A stretch of DNA of 64,000 nucleotides from Echinococcus granulosus (lineage: Eukaryota > Platyhelminthes > Cestoda > Cyclophyllidea > Taeniidae): positions 249,799-313,798 of the forward strand of contig NW_020170430.1 of assembly GCF_000524195.1 (NCBI RefSeq), given 5' to 3'. Position numbers and translations under genes: made by a program. Below, piece after piece: positions 1 through 11,693 of this stretch. The notes beneath the pieces are model-generated. The model saw only the letters and a list, made by a program, of their open reading frames with translations, did no database searches and was not told the origin of the DNA. Within the stretch, counting starts at the first letter, position 1, and each line of letters opens with the position of its first letter.

Positions 1-3000
1 AGAGGTTACCAACGGTAACTCGATTTTGAATAAGTGGCAAGTCTCGTGGGATCGCCAAGATTAGGGTTGTCAATATGAAGCTTATTTGAAAGTGTGATAT
101 CCCTTTGAATTACACGTATTTCGCTCTATTTCAAATGAATCAAAGACTGATAATTTATGGTTTTTTTTGCCCACCAAAATCAAAGGAATGATCCTCCAAT
201 TACAATTTTATAAAAAATGGATTTCACAGATTATGGATTACACAAGTGGCTTTTTCTGGCAAATCGCAAATTATTGCCCAAACTTTAGTAAGCATTCTTG
301 TATTAATAGATACTTTTGGAAATAGCGACATTTTTGGGTTTAGTAAAGCTGAAAAACGTACGAAATATGAAACCAGCTGCAGCTAATGAATGATGTTAGC
401 GAATCGCTAACGCAGTGTAAATGTTAGAGCACGGATACTTTCCTTAACCATGATATAAAATGCACCGATGCTTACGAAGCTTTTTGCCATCGCGGTCGCG
501 TTTTGATGTGGAGACAGTGTCTGCTTTCAGGTCCACCTCATTGCTGGGGCCAAGAAGCTCCTGCTGATCTCCGAATTCGTTTTCAAGGATGATTCGAACT
601 CCCGAAGCTACTTTCTGAAAACTTGATCCCATTCAACGCTATTTAGAGAAAAATAATCCATGCGGTTAAAAACACCAATTCATTCATCATCCGGTGTGAC
701 CACATAACTAATGATAAATAAAGACGCGTCTCCTATTTGGTATAGCATGGCTTGTAGCACTAATAGCTATTAGCAAATAAACATTAATTTTGACGGCAAA
801 AGAAGAATGTGGTCGGAAGTAAAGTAGCTGTCAAGTTCAATAGGTGGGGTAATAGACTTGGATAGACTGTGATGATCCCCAAATCACACCTCAATTGTTA
901 TGAATGCGGTCTCCACTGTGAATGGGCGCATACGCCAATGATGCTATTTATTCTATCGTTTAGCTTTCATTTCCTCATTATTTCGGGCCATAAATATGGT
1001 AACCATTCGATTCTGCAATTAACTAAAACAAGTACTTAATCCTACAAAATGTATCGTACCTTGATGAGTGAAGATTAGTGAGAATGTATTTATGGAGTTT
1101 TACAACGAATTTGACGCATGAGCATGGTACATTTGCACCATACAGGCACAACTTGTCAAATTGTACCAAACTTTTTAACTTCTTGGAGAATAAACGTGGG
1201 CCCTTTTGACTGTTTTCAAAGCACTGACTTGTGAGACCCAACCTTCTTTCTAACAGATACTGCGGGGTGACATTAGTGACAGTTCGTCTACTTCACTTTG
1301 TCATCTTTTCGTTGATTAGAAAAAGTATCAAAAGCAGTAATTGAAATGCTAAGATGCTTTTAAGAACGGCCATGGGAGGAGTGAGATAGTGTAAGCAACG
1401 CTGATTAAATCTAAGGCTAAGAGTGTACTCGAAATTGGGGACCTGTGAACCGTGATTCCACTTAGCTTGACTAGGATTTAAAACCGTTGCGTCAAAGTAT
1501 GTTTACCGAACCGATTTTTTTTTCAAATGCGACAAAGGGAACAAAGTCTCTACAAAAAGCATAAGCTGGATTAATGCACCATCTCGCCCATTTGGACTTT
1601 GATAGTGAAAAGTTTTTTGACGAACCCTTCGTAAACTGAATGCCAGAAATATTGTTGAAATGAATAAATATTATCGGTTCATTTTTTGATGACAGCCGCA
1701 ACAGCAAAGGCATTTGAAATTCAATAGAATATAATCCCAACCATTACAGGGACCATAGCTTCTTTTCGAAAGTTAATGGCACCCGACCAAACGACATGAT
1801 TGGCCATATTAAGCCATAGGAAGGGCTAGGAATTTGGCTATACTACATAGTGCGTAGACAAATGTTGAACAGAAGAAATGGGTGGGAAAAAGTACCAGAA
1901 TATTGAGAAACTTGGAATCAATTGAGGTGACCTTTGGAGCGAACGCCTGAAGGTGAGTAGATCCCTCGACAAGAGCACAGAGTGCAAGATATAAATATGC
2001 AAATTTACCAAACCCATTTAAGTAATAAGTGACGTCAGAAAAGTTTAATTAGTGTTCCCGAGATGACTTCTAATGAGACAAGCCTTGTGGAACACAAAAG
2101 GAAAAACACCAGCATGGCAAGAAGTGCCCGTGATTTGCATGGTGCCAACCTTTCCATCAGTACACCGGCGTAAGCTACGTCCAGAGCTGCAGTTTCAGTG
2201 TGTTCAACCACAAAACGCTGCCAACTTTCGGTGGGACGTGCGCCTAGTTTACTGCGCACAATTTAAGGGCCTCTATAGTAATCATTAAGTGGCCAAATTG
2301 GAAACATGAATTACACCTCCGCTTAAAAAAAAAGGTGGTAATTTGGTTTAAGTAGCATCCATTAGTATAACATACGTGACTACTATCTTCACATTATCAT
2401 TGCTATTCATTGAAAACTGCTTAGTCATAGTGAGGGCGCGATGGAATAGATTTTCCTGACAATTAAGTGGAAACAGTACACCTCCTTTGTGAAATGTATA
2501 GTTTTGATTTTTATTTGCATATTTTAGTCTTTACATCAATTGATCGTGTATCTTGTGCAAGAGATGAATAAGTATACTTGATTGGCAAAACTGCAGGCAG
2601 ATGTTTTGACACACTTCCAATCACAGTCGCCTTACCATCTTCAATCGCAGACATTTGAACGACCTAACGAGGTTCCAGCAGTTGGATTAAACTTTCACAA
2701 ACGTCATACTATTGTTCACGAAGCGAGAAGACTTTGGCACTTAGATGTATATTTTTTAGGGAATTACTTGAATGTTAGTACTGTCACTAAACAATATTAA
2801 ACTATAAAAAGGGTATATTATGAGAATACCATGAACTTAAAGTAATGCTAGATTTTTGAATTCTTTACTAGCGCACACTAATTGCCTATCTGATTTTAGC
2901 CGACAGTGGTGTCACCTTTAAAGTGATTGCCATTTTATACAAAGCGGATTAGGGAGAGGGAATGTTTTGTTTCAGTCTAATTAGTGCGTGACTAGGGTTA

Positions 3001-6000
3001 CAAGCCAGACAGTAAAACAAAGTTAAGATTTTCCGTGCCTTTTATTTTTATGACTTTGATTTCATAAAAATCAGGAAGCAACATCCACCCCTGAGACACC
3101 TGAGGAAGGGCATTGAAGAGTAATGCATTTGAGTTCATCATTGATGTATGTATGAACACCGGAGAGGGCATACTCAAGCGCCCGCTTTGTATGCTTGTTC
3201 AAAGTACAAATTTCGAGTGGAGTGTGCGTTGAACTTTAAGCAATTTCTGCGAAAGCACCAGCTACTGCGTAGCCAAGAGAGTCCGAGAAGCACTTTAAAC
3301 CATTAGCGATGAAAAAAGTGTATGAATACAGCCAACAGCTAATTCGCATTTGCATATTTATGCAACAGCTAGCCTTCTGATTTACGATTTGTGCTCGGGG
3401 TAAGGCTAGTAGCAAAAACGGTTCAGTCCAATCAAAATGTAGTATCCTGAGGGTTAAATAAACTGCGCGACTAGGTAGAGCAGGATTTTGGGAACAATGT
3501 ATTCTAATACGTCGTGCAATATTATAAAGAATTACATTGCTTAAGGAAGGGATAATTGATCAAAAAACCCCTGGAAGGTATGTCACACTACTCAACAGAT
3601 CGAAAAGACTTTTTATGTCACAAATGTTGACTAACCAAAATCCACAAAAGCTAAGGAGGCCATAGTAAAACTGTTAAGAAATTTTTAGCTGAAGTGGGCA
3701 CATCATGTTAAAGCTAATGTGTTTGAACTAGACAATTTTTGGGAGACCTATCACAACCCATAGATGTACTTATTTGCCTTACAATTTTGATACTATAGAT
3801 GTTTGAAAATGAAAAAAAAAGTAAATATTGTCTAGAGACATTCAAAGAGACAGATTTGTGCAGCAAATATCATAGTCATTGAGTTTTTTCCAAAAACTTT
3901 TCTGCTTTAAAACGGATAGTCCAAGACGCATCACATCGTTCATTTTGGAATGAAAAATAATTCCTAATCTAGTGTGCTTGCTCAGATGCTTCGGACAGGA
4001 CTGGCGGTAACAGGTGAGATAAGCTGCAACGCTGTCCAAGTAAAAAGTGCTAAAAATCTAGCGATATAGACTTGAAGAAGGCATTACAGGCAAGGGAGGG
4101 GAATGAGAGAGGGGAAGAAGGCAACCCGAACTCACCTCGGCCTCGTCGCCACGGCGCTGCGGAACTGTGGAGTGAGCACAGTGCAGCACATGGACTCGCA
4201 CCCACGCACACGCATGCACGCACCATCAGTTTGCAAACACCCGCCCACACAGACACACACGAACTTTGCTACGCGATTACACAAATGCATGGGCGCCGGT
4301 AAGGCCCCCAGCTGCATTGGTGAGTTGTTGTTATTGGTGGACGAGGAGAGAACTGAGGCCATCACATCGTTACGATATCGTTCAACGGAGATCAAGGGAA
4401 GCAAGACAGTGCGCGACTGTATAGTGTTGAAACTTTGTGATTTCTCACCTCACATGTGGACTCCCCTGACCGATTAAACCTAAAAGAGCAAAACTTGACA
4501 GAAACAATATTAAAATTCAGCGTGCCTCTGGTAAAAGGATGCACCGAGAATGGACATTATTGAAAGGTTAGTGATTAGTTCATTTATCTACTTTAATGGA
4601 ATTTCTTCCCATTTAGGGGTGTGACTTAAAACTGTATTCTCTAGCACCTCCATAAAACTCGGAGTGACTGATCTTAAATCCCACCAGACAATTCCAAAGA
4701 TGTAACCATAATTCAGTAAAATATTAAAAAGAAGTTTAAGATCTCGTGTAAAAATATCGGTAAGAGTTACTACAAAGAGGATCTGAAAAAAAGAACGGGA
4801 AACACTCTCGTGTCAGGCATAAAAATCAAGCATTGTGATTAAATTTCGATAGATTTTACAGGAAAAAAATTGATCAGAATGTCTAGGGAGATGATGATGT
4901 CCTTATGCTAGCCTCTCTTGATTTGAATGAGAAATGAAAACTTCTTATACCGTCGAATAGCTTTGAGTACATTTTCGCAATAAAGTATTTCCACGAGCAG
5001 GTTATTTGCGGGCATAATAACTTGAAGGTAGTGCAGCACTACTTGGCATCGTTATTGTGGCATAAACTATAGAAAATACCAAAGTCGAGAGTTTTATAAG
5101 CACTTCCTTTCCATGGGTGTCATGATGTCACAACGGCTTAGAACAGGAGAACATTCTGCTGATAATCCCTTGTGGCTATGTTCAGTTTTGTGGTTAGACT
5201 ACTTCACCGACTTTTGTGTTTCAGCTGAACGAGGTACACATCAGGTCATTTTCTCTGCAAAACCAGTAGTTCACCACCAGACAGCTTGGACTTACTGACA
5301 CAAAAACGTTATTAGAGTTGCTTCAGACTTGTCAAAACAAGAGTGCAAAATTAGATGTTCAACTGAAAGGGACTTAAAAAAACTCAAATATCCAGGTCGA
5401 ATTTGAGTCTCGAATCTCAGACCAGTGTCGACCCACGAGGACAAAGGATTCTGTTTCCTCTGAATTTCTTATGCAGACATTCTATTGTGATTTTTCGCCT
5501 CCACTTTTAGTTGAGCGCTGACGGTTCAACATACTGTACCTGCCTGTTTAAAATCTCCTAATGATTAGATGAATTTGAATAGTTTAAAAGCGACACTTAA
5601 GTTACAATTAAAAGATCCACGATTAATTTTATTCCAATCCAATGTGGATCACAAGGCATTTGTGGAAAATTCACACACGATTGAATTCTAGAGTTTAATC
5701 TGCCGTGGTCTTGGTGTCCAGTGAGTCATAAAATCGTGATGGACTGGCTGGGTTGAAGCGGGTAGGGCCTATATTTGGTCAAGAAGTTGGTGCAAAGACG
5801 GGCTTTCAGACACATTGCGTCGAGCCCTCGGTTATTTTGCAGTCACTGCGATCCCGCGTGACCGACAATCGTATCCGTTTTAAATGACATTCCATTATTT
5901 CTTCAGTGGCAAAGGTCGCGCCGTAGCCGAATAAGGGTCAAGTTAAGTTGCAATTTTCTGATTATTCGTTCTGATAAAATCACACTGAACAGAGGGTAGG

Positions 6001-7730
6001 GACACCTGTCTAAGCAGAGAAGTAAAATGGCATCTTTTATGAAGTAAACAACAGAAAAAGCGGAAGAGAGAGTTTTCAATTAGCAGATGCATTAGTGTTA
6101 CAATAAAAGATGTTACCTAGAGATGGCCCTCATGTAAATATGCGATCAGTTAAGGACTTTACTGCTAAACTACTCTTAGTAGCAAAAGGTATGAGAAAAG
6201 GCACAATTTTGCCCTTGAAATTGCCCTGGAGTTTTCTTCCAGTGGTGTACTAAATTACCATTGCAGCTAAATACATGACGCATTAATTTCTTGCTTATAG
6301 AAAGAAACGGCTGCCCTACTTGTATACTTTGGCAGGGATGCCATGGCCACTGATGTCAGCGATCTTGTTAAAAGCGAAGAGGGATTGCACCAAACAAGAG
6401 CTATAGAATGGAATTCAATAAGGCTACTCTGTAATAACTCTTCAACGATAGGAAAACCTTGGAACCATTTAACAAAGTAGTGTTATTCAAAGCAAATCCA
6501 CGTGGATGAACAAGTAGCAGAATAGAAAGGAGACCGAAAACTCACGCTTAGATCGGTCATAACTTAAGGAAATGTTAAACACTTTCCCTTTTAGCACAGT
6601 CCTTTGTATGAATTAATCTGTGGAATATGATCTGGTTGAGGGAGAGATGACGAGCCGTGGATTTCACCAGGCAGTTTACTGTGTTTGCCGATTTTCGGCC
6701 TAATTTACGGAATTTAACTTTTCGGGCAAAGGCTACACTTGAAGAGCCCTTCTCAGAAGGATGCGAGGAAAATACTGATGAGTAAATGTAGATTTTGCGA
6801 AAAATATGGATTTTAGTGGCAGTGTGCTGCCTATACTTCGCCCTTGATGTACGGTGTGTTTAGGGTGTGTGAAGTAATTCACTCGAATTTACCAATCTTT
6901 GTGATGAATCGCCAAGCCATGGCCATTTAAACGACACCATGCCTATATTTTATGGCTTTATATGCCTCAACGTGTACAAATTTATCATCAGAATGGTAGT
7001 CACCAAATCCATTCAAGTTAGTTTTATGGCAAATTAGAAATGCTCACCAACTTGGGAGAAGAGTTTCTGAGATGTTCAATCGCCATAAGACAACATAGTC
7101 ACTAGCCGGAGGAGCATAATGCTGAGACGAAATTGAGTTCGTGTCTTATTTGTATTTCCGTGTCGGCACAGAACAAAGACATTAACTGGAGTTCACAAGT
7201 GCCTTGTGAACACAAGCACCCCGCGAATATGGTGATAAAGGACGCCTGCACTGCGCAATGAAATCGTAGCAATTCACCGTGGAAACAGCGTACATTCATT
7301 AACCTGGAAGCTCCAACTCCCAGCAGCTTCTTAACCTTTGTAAAAATAGGTGAAACTCCTTAACTCAACTGACAATTGTTAAATTAAGACAGAATGGGAT
7401 TAGTGCAGCCGCAGTTACTCGGCGCAATTTACCATCTGTGCGTCATTCAGCAACATTCCAAATGCCGTTGCTTCCCACAGTGAAAATAGGTAATATTACA
7501 CTTGCATTTGAAATCACGAGCCAAAACCTAGGATATTATGGGTTTTGGTAAAGAAGTTAATGAAAGACCAAATATTTATTTTTCTTGGGGATACGAATCC
7601 TTAGCCCTAGCACTAAAGCTCAGCACATTCTATATAGTTACTGTTTGCCCATTACTGCAACCAGGGTAGGGCCGGAAGCTGAAGCATATTAATGTGGTGC
7701 TTTGTTTGTGAGCTTATCGCGTGGGCGCTT
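1..7730. other. Long gene-poor stretch
   Basis: I see no reading frame with recognisable protein similarity and no chain of frames that could be joined by splice sites. The sequence is AT-rich, with frequent stops in all six frames. The only compositional anomaly is a GC- and CA-rich patch around 4080-4300. It may be intergenic DNA or a large intron of a gene outside the window. I find no tRNA or rRNA signature. Confidence 0.6.
4195..4262. repeat. CA-rich low-complexity patch
   Basis: An imperfect run of CAC, ACG and CACA units interrupted by short unique sequence, preceded at about 4080-4120 by a purine-rich (G/A) stretch. Together they make a local GC-rich island inside an AT-rich gene desert. 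The island opens overlapping frames on both strands; these look like composition artefacts because none resembles a known family. Confidence 0.55.
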
Positions 7731-7734
7731 TGAA

Positions 7735-7805
7735 CCGCCCGTTTGAGCTTTCGCTTTGGGGCATGGCTCCTCGGGTCATGCTGGTAGTCTCTCAGGCTTT
7801 CTTAA
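7735..7805 (-). repeat. Dispersed repeat R1, short fragment
   Basis: A short block around 7755-7785 matches the core of the copy at 29085-29265, sharing the CTCGGGTCATG-type segment followed by an AGTCTC-like element. It lacks the conserved ATATTCTGCCT-like block and the GAGTCTCGGG end seen in the longer copies, so it is a truncated or strongly diverged copy. Strand is given relative to the copy at 53615. Confidence 0.4.
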
Positions 7806-8449
7806 CGTTAAAACCTATACATTTTCTTACTACTTACGCCCACGACGACCTCAACAAAGTCTCGGCATGTTAAGTTGGTTCTATAAATTGGACATAAGAA
7901 AGATATAAGCAAGTTTTCTGGACATATTTTACAGACCGGTCCAAAGAGTTTACTTCTCCGAAAGAGTAAATACACTAAAATACCTGAGAAAAGATTCATG
8001 CCAAGGAATTATACAATGTCATTATACTAGCAAAATCAAAAATGGAAAACGACAGCTAAAAGTGATTAATGCAAACACTAAACATATACCATCCATGAAA
8101 TGCAAGTGCGGCTGAACAGAGCCGCCGCAACAGCGACTACCGTAAACCGACAAAACTGTTGAAATATAATGAGGTGTATCATATAGCATTAATAAATTTC
8201 AAGATAAAGATTGTGTAGTGATTTGATTATCTAAATTGTGTATTATGGAGTCGCCGTAGGTTGTACTTCCACTGCTGTAACGCCCCAGGTCTTTCACAAC
8301 AGCACAACAGAACATATGTAAATAACATGCAGGAGGGTTGAGAGGCCATTGTCACGGCCTTCTGGCAATGCAGCCTATTGAAAATGCCACTTTCGGGATC
8401 TCCACCATCCTAGTAATTAAACACGGCTAGAGAAGAAGTCACTGCATTG

Positions 8450-8570
8450 TGCCATGACCTTCGGGCCAAGCTAATAGGCTCCCAACTTATTTAGGTTGGT
8501 AGTATATGTACCCGGACGGCTCTTCATTGCAGCAAGACTTCAGGAAACTCGGGCCTTGTATCATTACGGG
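8450..8570 (-). repeat. Dispersed repeat R1, diverged copy
   Basis: It begins with a CCTTCGGGCCAAGCTAATAG block that parallels the CCTTTTGGGCCATGCCAATAG block about 290 bp downstream. It ends with ACTTCAGGAAACTCGGG, paralleling GTCTTCAGGGAGTCTCGGG of the neighbouring copy. The middle is diverged. Lying next to the 8640-8860 copy, it suggests either a local duplication or two insertions. Confidence 0.45.
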
Positions 8571-8639
8571 TAATTAGCCATAATCTGTCAAAAGATGTAA
8601 GACATTAACACAGCAACAATAGACAATAACTGAGGGTTA

Positions 8640-8860
8640 CTCTTTTGTAATACAATGGCGGTTTTTCCCTCGGTTCTGGTGAGGCCCCACTTTTGTACTT
8701 TGAATTAACCCCCTTGTACCTCGCTGGGTGAACTGGCCTTTTGGGCCATGCCAATAGTCCAGACACCTTCTCCGTGCTGAATATACATATTCTGCCTGAG
8801 TATTGTGTCTTCTTTCGTCTTCAGGGAGTCTCGGGAAGCTACATTTTAGCATCGGGAAAT
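8640..8860 (-). repeat. Dispersed repeat R1, long copy
   Basis: Shares an ordered series of blocks with 29085-29265 (same orientation) and 53615-53785 (opposite orientation). The blocks are a CTGGGTGAACTGGCCT-like segment, a CATGCCA segment, an ATACATATTCTGCCTGAGTATT segment, and a TCGTCTTCAGGGAGTCTCGGG-like end. Identity looks like roughly two thirds by eye. No terminal repeats or transposase are visible, so the class is unknown: possibly a short non-autonomous element or an old LTR or non-coding remnant. A short frame crosses it but is not conserved as protein. Confidence 0.6.
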
Positions 8861-9464
8861 AGACTTGAGGAGTGGCTTTGAATATTGTAAAGAAAGCCGA
8901 ACAACCAAAGTCTATCTGTGATTGCCTTAAAGCAGGAACATCTTAGTGAAAACGAAGTGTTTATTGTGATAGACCAAAGGTTTTGTGGAATTTGCAAATA
9001 CGCAATATCTCCACATGAAACCAAGAATTTTTAAAACAAAGAAATATATTGTTATCGCAGTCATCCTCCTAAAGGTTAATAACGAGTAACTGAATAGTCA
9101 AACTGATAGTTTCCTAGACAGTGTCTTGTTATAATAGCTCGGCTATCGTAGGGTAATAACCGGCGCATAATTTCAAACCTTCTAAAACTAAACACCTTTT
9201 TAAATCAATGCCTGGTTTTCATTGGTCGAATACGTAAGATGCCTTTTTATCTAAATAATTATTTGGCAGAATGCAACTAATATTCCCTACACCTTTCTCA
9301 CGCATAAAACAAAGACTACAACCCTCGCTAAAAAATCTAATAATTGGATGCCTCTACTGTTATTAGGTGCGTCTTTAAATTAACTTGCAATATGTAGGGC
9401 TTGGCTTCAAATCACGCTAGCCAATCAGTACTATAAACTGTATTGTGTCTGTTAGCGACTGAGG

Positions 9465-11693
9465 ATGCGTTCGTCTTTCGCTAGGACGCTGCATGAGGTA
9501 AAAAACCGTGACGGATCACTGGCAAATGCACTAAATAATTCAAAAAATATGGCTATTAATGCAGCTCCATTGCTTCTGGGCACAAGTCTTCCTGATTTGT
9601 CCAATCTAAGGTAAGCAACGTCAACCTTGTTCATCTTTCAAGTATTCGCAAACCTACTAAGAAAAAGCATTCCTTCAGCTATGAGAATAGTCTCCTTCCT
9701 TCAGCATTTTATCGTCGATCCGTAACTGCAGATTGTGATGGTGATAGGTGAGTGCATCACTATTCCCTAGGGATTCTTAGGTACATTCCCAACCGTCGGG
9801 CCATGGATATGGATCGTGCACAATTCTATTTAACTCAGGCTGCAGCGGTATCAGATCCATCATCTCTCCCTAAACCAAATGATCGTATTCTGGAGTTTTC
9901 GCATAAGCGTCCATCTGTCCCTGGTCAAGAAGTAATTGCGCATGAAATCAGTAAACCGAAGCAATCTGTGCGCTATATACCCACAGTGAGTTTTGTTTGC
10001 AATAAGCATTCTGAGTTCTTGCACATTGAACCAATTGACACCACTAGTGGGCTCATTTTTGTTGCGACTTTATTCTTCATCCTTCCCACTCTAACACGTT
10101 TTCACCCTATTTTTAGCGACCAGAAAATGTCTTAGATGCCCCAGACCTTCTTAATGATTACTATCTGAATCTTATTGATTGGTCCAAGCAATACAACATC
10201 GCGGTCGCACTTGACAGAGACGTATATTTATGGGACGCTCGCTCCGGCGGTGTCCGACTGCTCATGTCTGCTGGACTCAGCGAGGAGCACATCACTAGTG
10301 TGCGCTTCTCACCTCACGATGGCAATGTCCTCGCCGTAGGCACGAGCATGGGTCGCTTGCAGCTGTGGGACGTGGATCAGGCTGCACTTCAGCGCACAAT
10401 GCTCATGGATGAGAGCGATCCCGCCAGAATCCCAGCCCTTGCCTGGCGGGACCATGTAATTACATCAGCCTCCCGTACAGGCGAAATCAGGCATCATGAT
10501 ATTCGTGTAGCACAACACCTAATCGGCTATTCTGATGCACACACTCAGGGAGGTCTTGGATTGATTACATCTCTTATCTACTTATGCCTTAGGAAATTTG
10601 GCCATACCTGTCATCTTTGTTGACCGATTAAATATATCTTACTACTGATTTTGGAAGCTTTCGCTTTACCAAGTTTTTTGCTTTTCAAAAATTGCCTTTG
10701 CAGGAGGTATGCGGCTTGCAGTGGTCACCAGACGATCGCTACTTGGCCTCAGGTGGAAATGACAATCTGGTCTGTATTTACTCCGCTAATGGAGCTTTCA
10801 CACTCGCGGGAGGGCGTCCAGATCACGTTTTTAATGAGCACGCGGCTGCTGTAAAGGCCGTCGCCTGGTGCCCCTGGAAACCGGCTCTCCTGGCAACTGG
10901 TGGTGGCACGAGGGATCATCACCTGCGGTTCTGGAATGTCTACTCTGGGGCTTGTGTGCGTGCTGTCGATGTAGAAACTCAGGTAAAATTGGGACCGGAG
11001 CAAGTTGTTTTCTTTTTTTGTAAAGCACTATCTTAAGACTAGTTGAACCACTTCGATACCATCTGACTGCGCAAAAATGTGCTTTCTGAAGGCAGCATGT
11101 TGATATTGATACTGATGAAACCCAGCTTCATCCATATGCGTGTCTTTTTAATTGAATGGTAAAGCGATTGTTGGAAATATCTGAAAACAGTACCCATGGT
11201 AATCATGACATTAGTTGTAAACGTTTTGGAGCTAATAACACAGCTGCATTATTTTAAATATGCTATAAACATTTTGATCTTTATAGGTCTCTGGAATCAT
11301 TTGGAACGAGGAGTTCCGCGAACTGATAACTGGACACGGAAGTGGTAGTCTTTGTATTTGGAAATATCCAAATATCCAAAAGGTTAAAGAACTCACTGGT
11401 AAGTGATTTCAATCTTTGTGACTACTTCTGCCTAAAATAAAAGTATTAGATACTTATCTGCGTCGTCCGTTTGACATGTTGCACTCGCCGTTGTCAAGAC
11501 AGGCATTTTGCTTTTAGAACATCGGGACAGAGTTCTCTCAATTGTTGCCTCACCGGACAAGGAAATGGTGGCAAGCTGCTCAGCCGACGAGACTCTTCGT
11601 ATTTGGCATTGCTTTAAAGTGGATAAAACAAAGAAGCGCTTGGAAGAGCAACGAAACACGTCAATTTTTGCCTTCCCACAACCTATGCGTTGA
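9465..11693 (+). CDS. CDC20: CDC20, APC/C activator (WD40 protein)
   Basis: Cell-cycle activator that brings substrates to the anaphase-promoting complex. Seven exons join to 484 aa: 9465-9610, 9643-9747, 9781-9985, 10117-10548, 10704-10982, 11287-11398, 11518-11693. Visible elements are a C-box (DRYIPNR, about residue 83), a Mad2-interaction-like RILEF segment (about 116), a CRY-box equivalent that reads VRY (about 148), then seven WD40 blades with family-typical LASGGNDNLV, AVKAVAWCPW and SADETLRIW. The Mad2-type motif favours CDC20 over its paralogue Cdh1/FZR1. The first two introns are 32 and 33 bp. The 10549-10703 junction keeps frame only with a GG-AG intron. The protein ends Met-Arg instead of the usual Ile-Arg tail. 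Human CDC20 is 499 aa, so the length is normal. The start is the first ATG of the opening frame. Confidence 0.93.

Noticed and set aside
4103..4477. 124-codon plus-strand frame in the CA-rich island
   Set aside because: It overlaps other long frames on both strands, its composition follows the low-complexity repeat, and no segment resembles a protein family.
8637..8852. 71-codon minus-strand frame
   Set aside because: It lies on repeat R1, and the similar translation at 53615 comes from shared repeat DNA, not a conserved gene.
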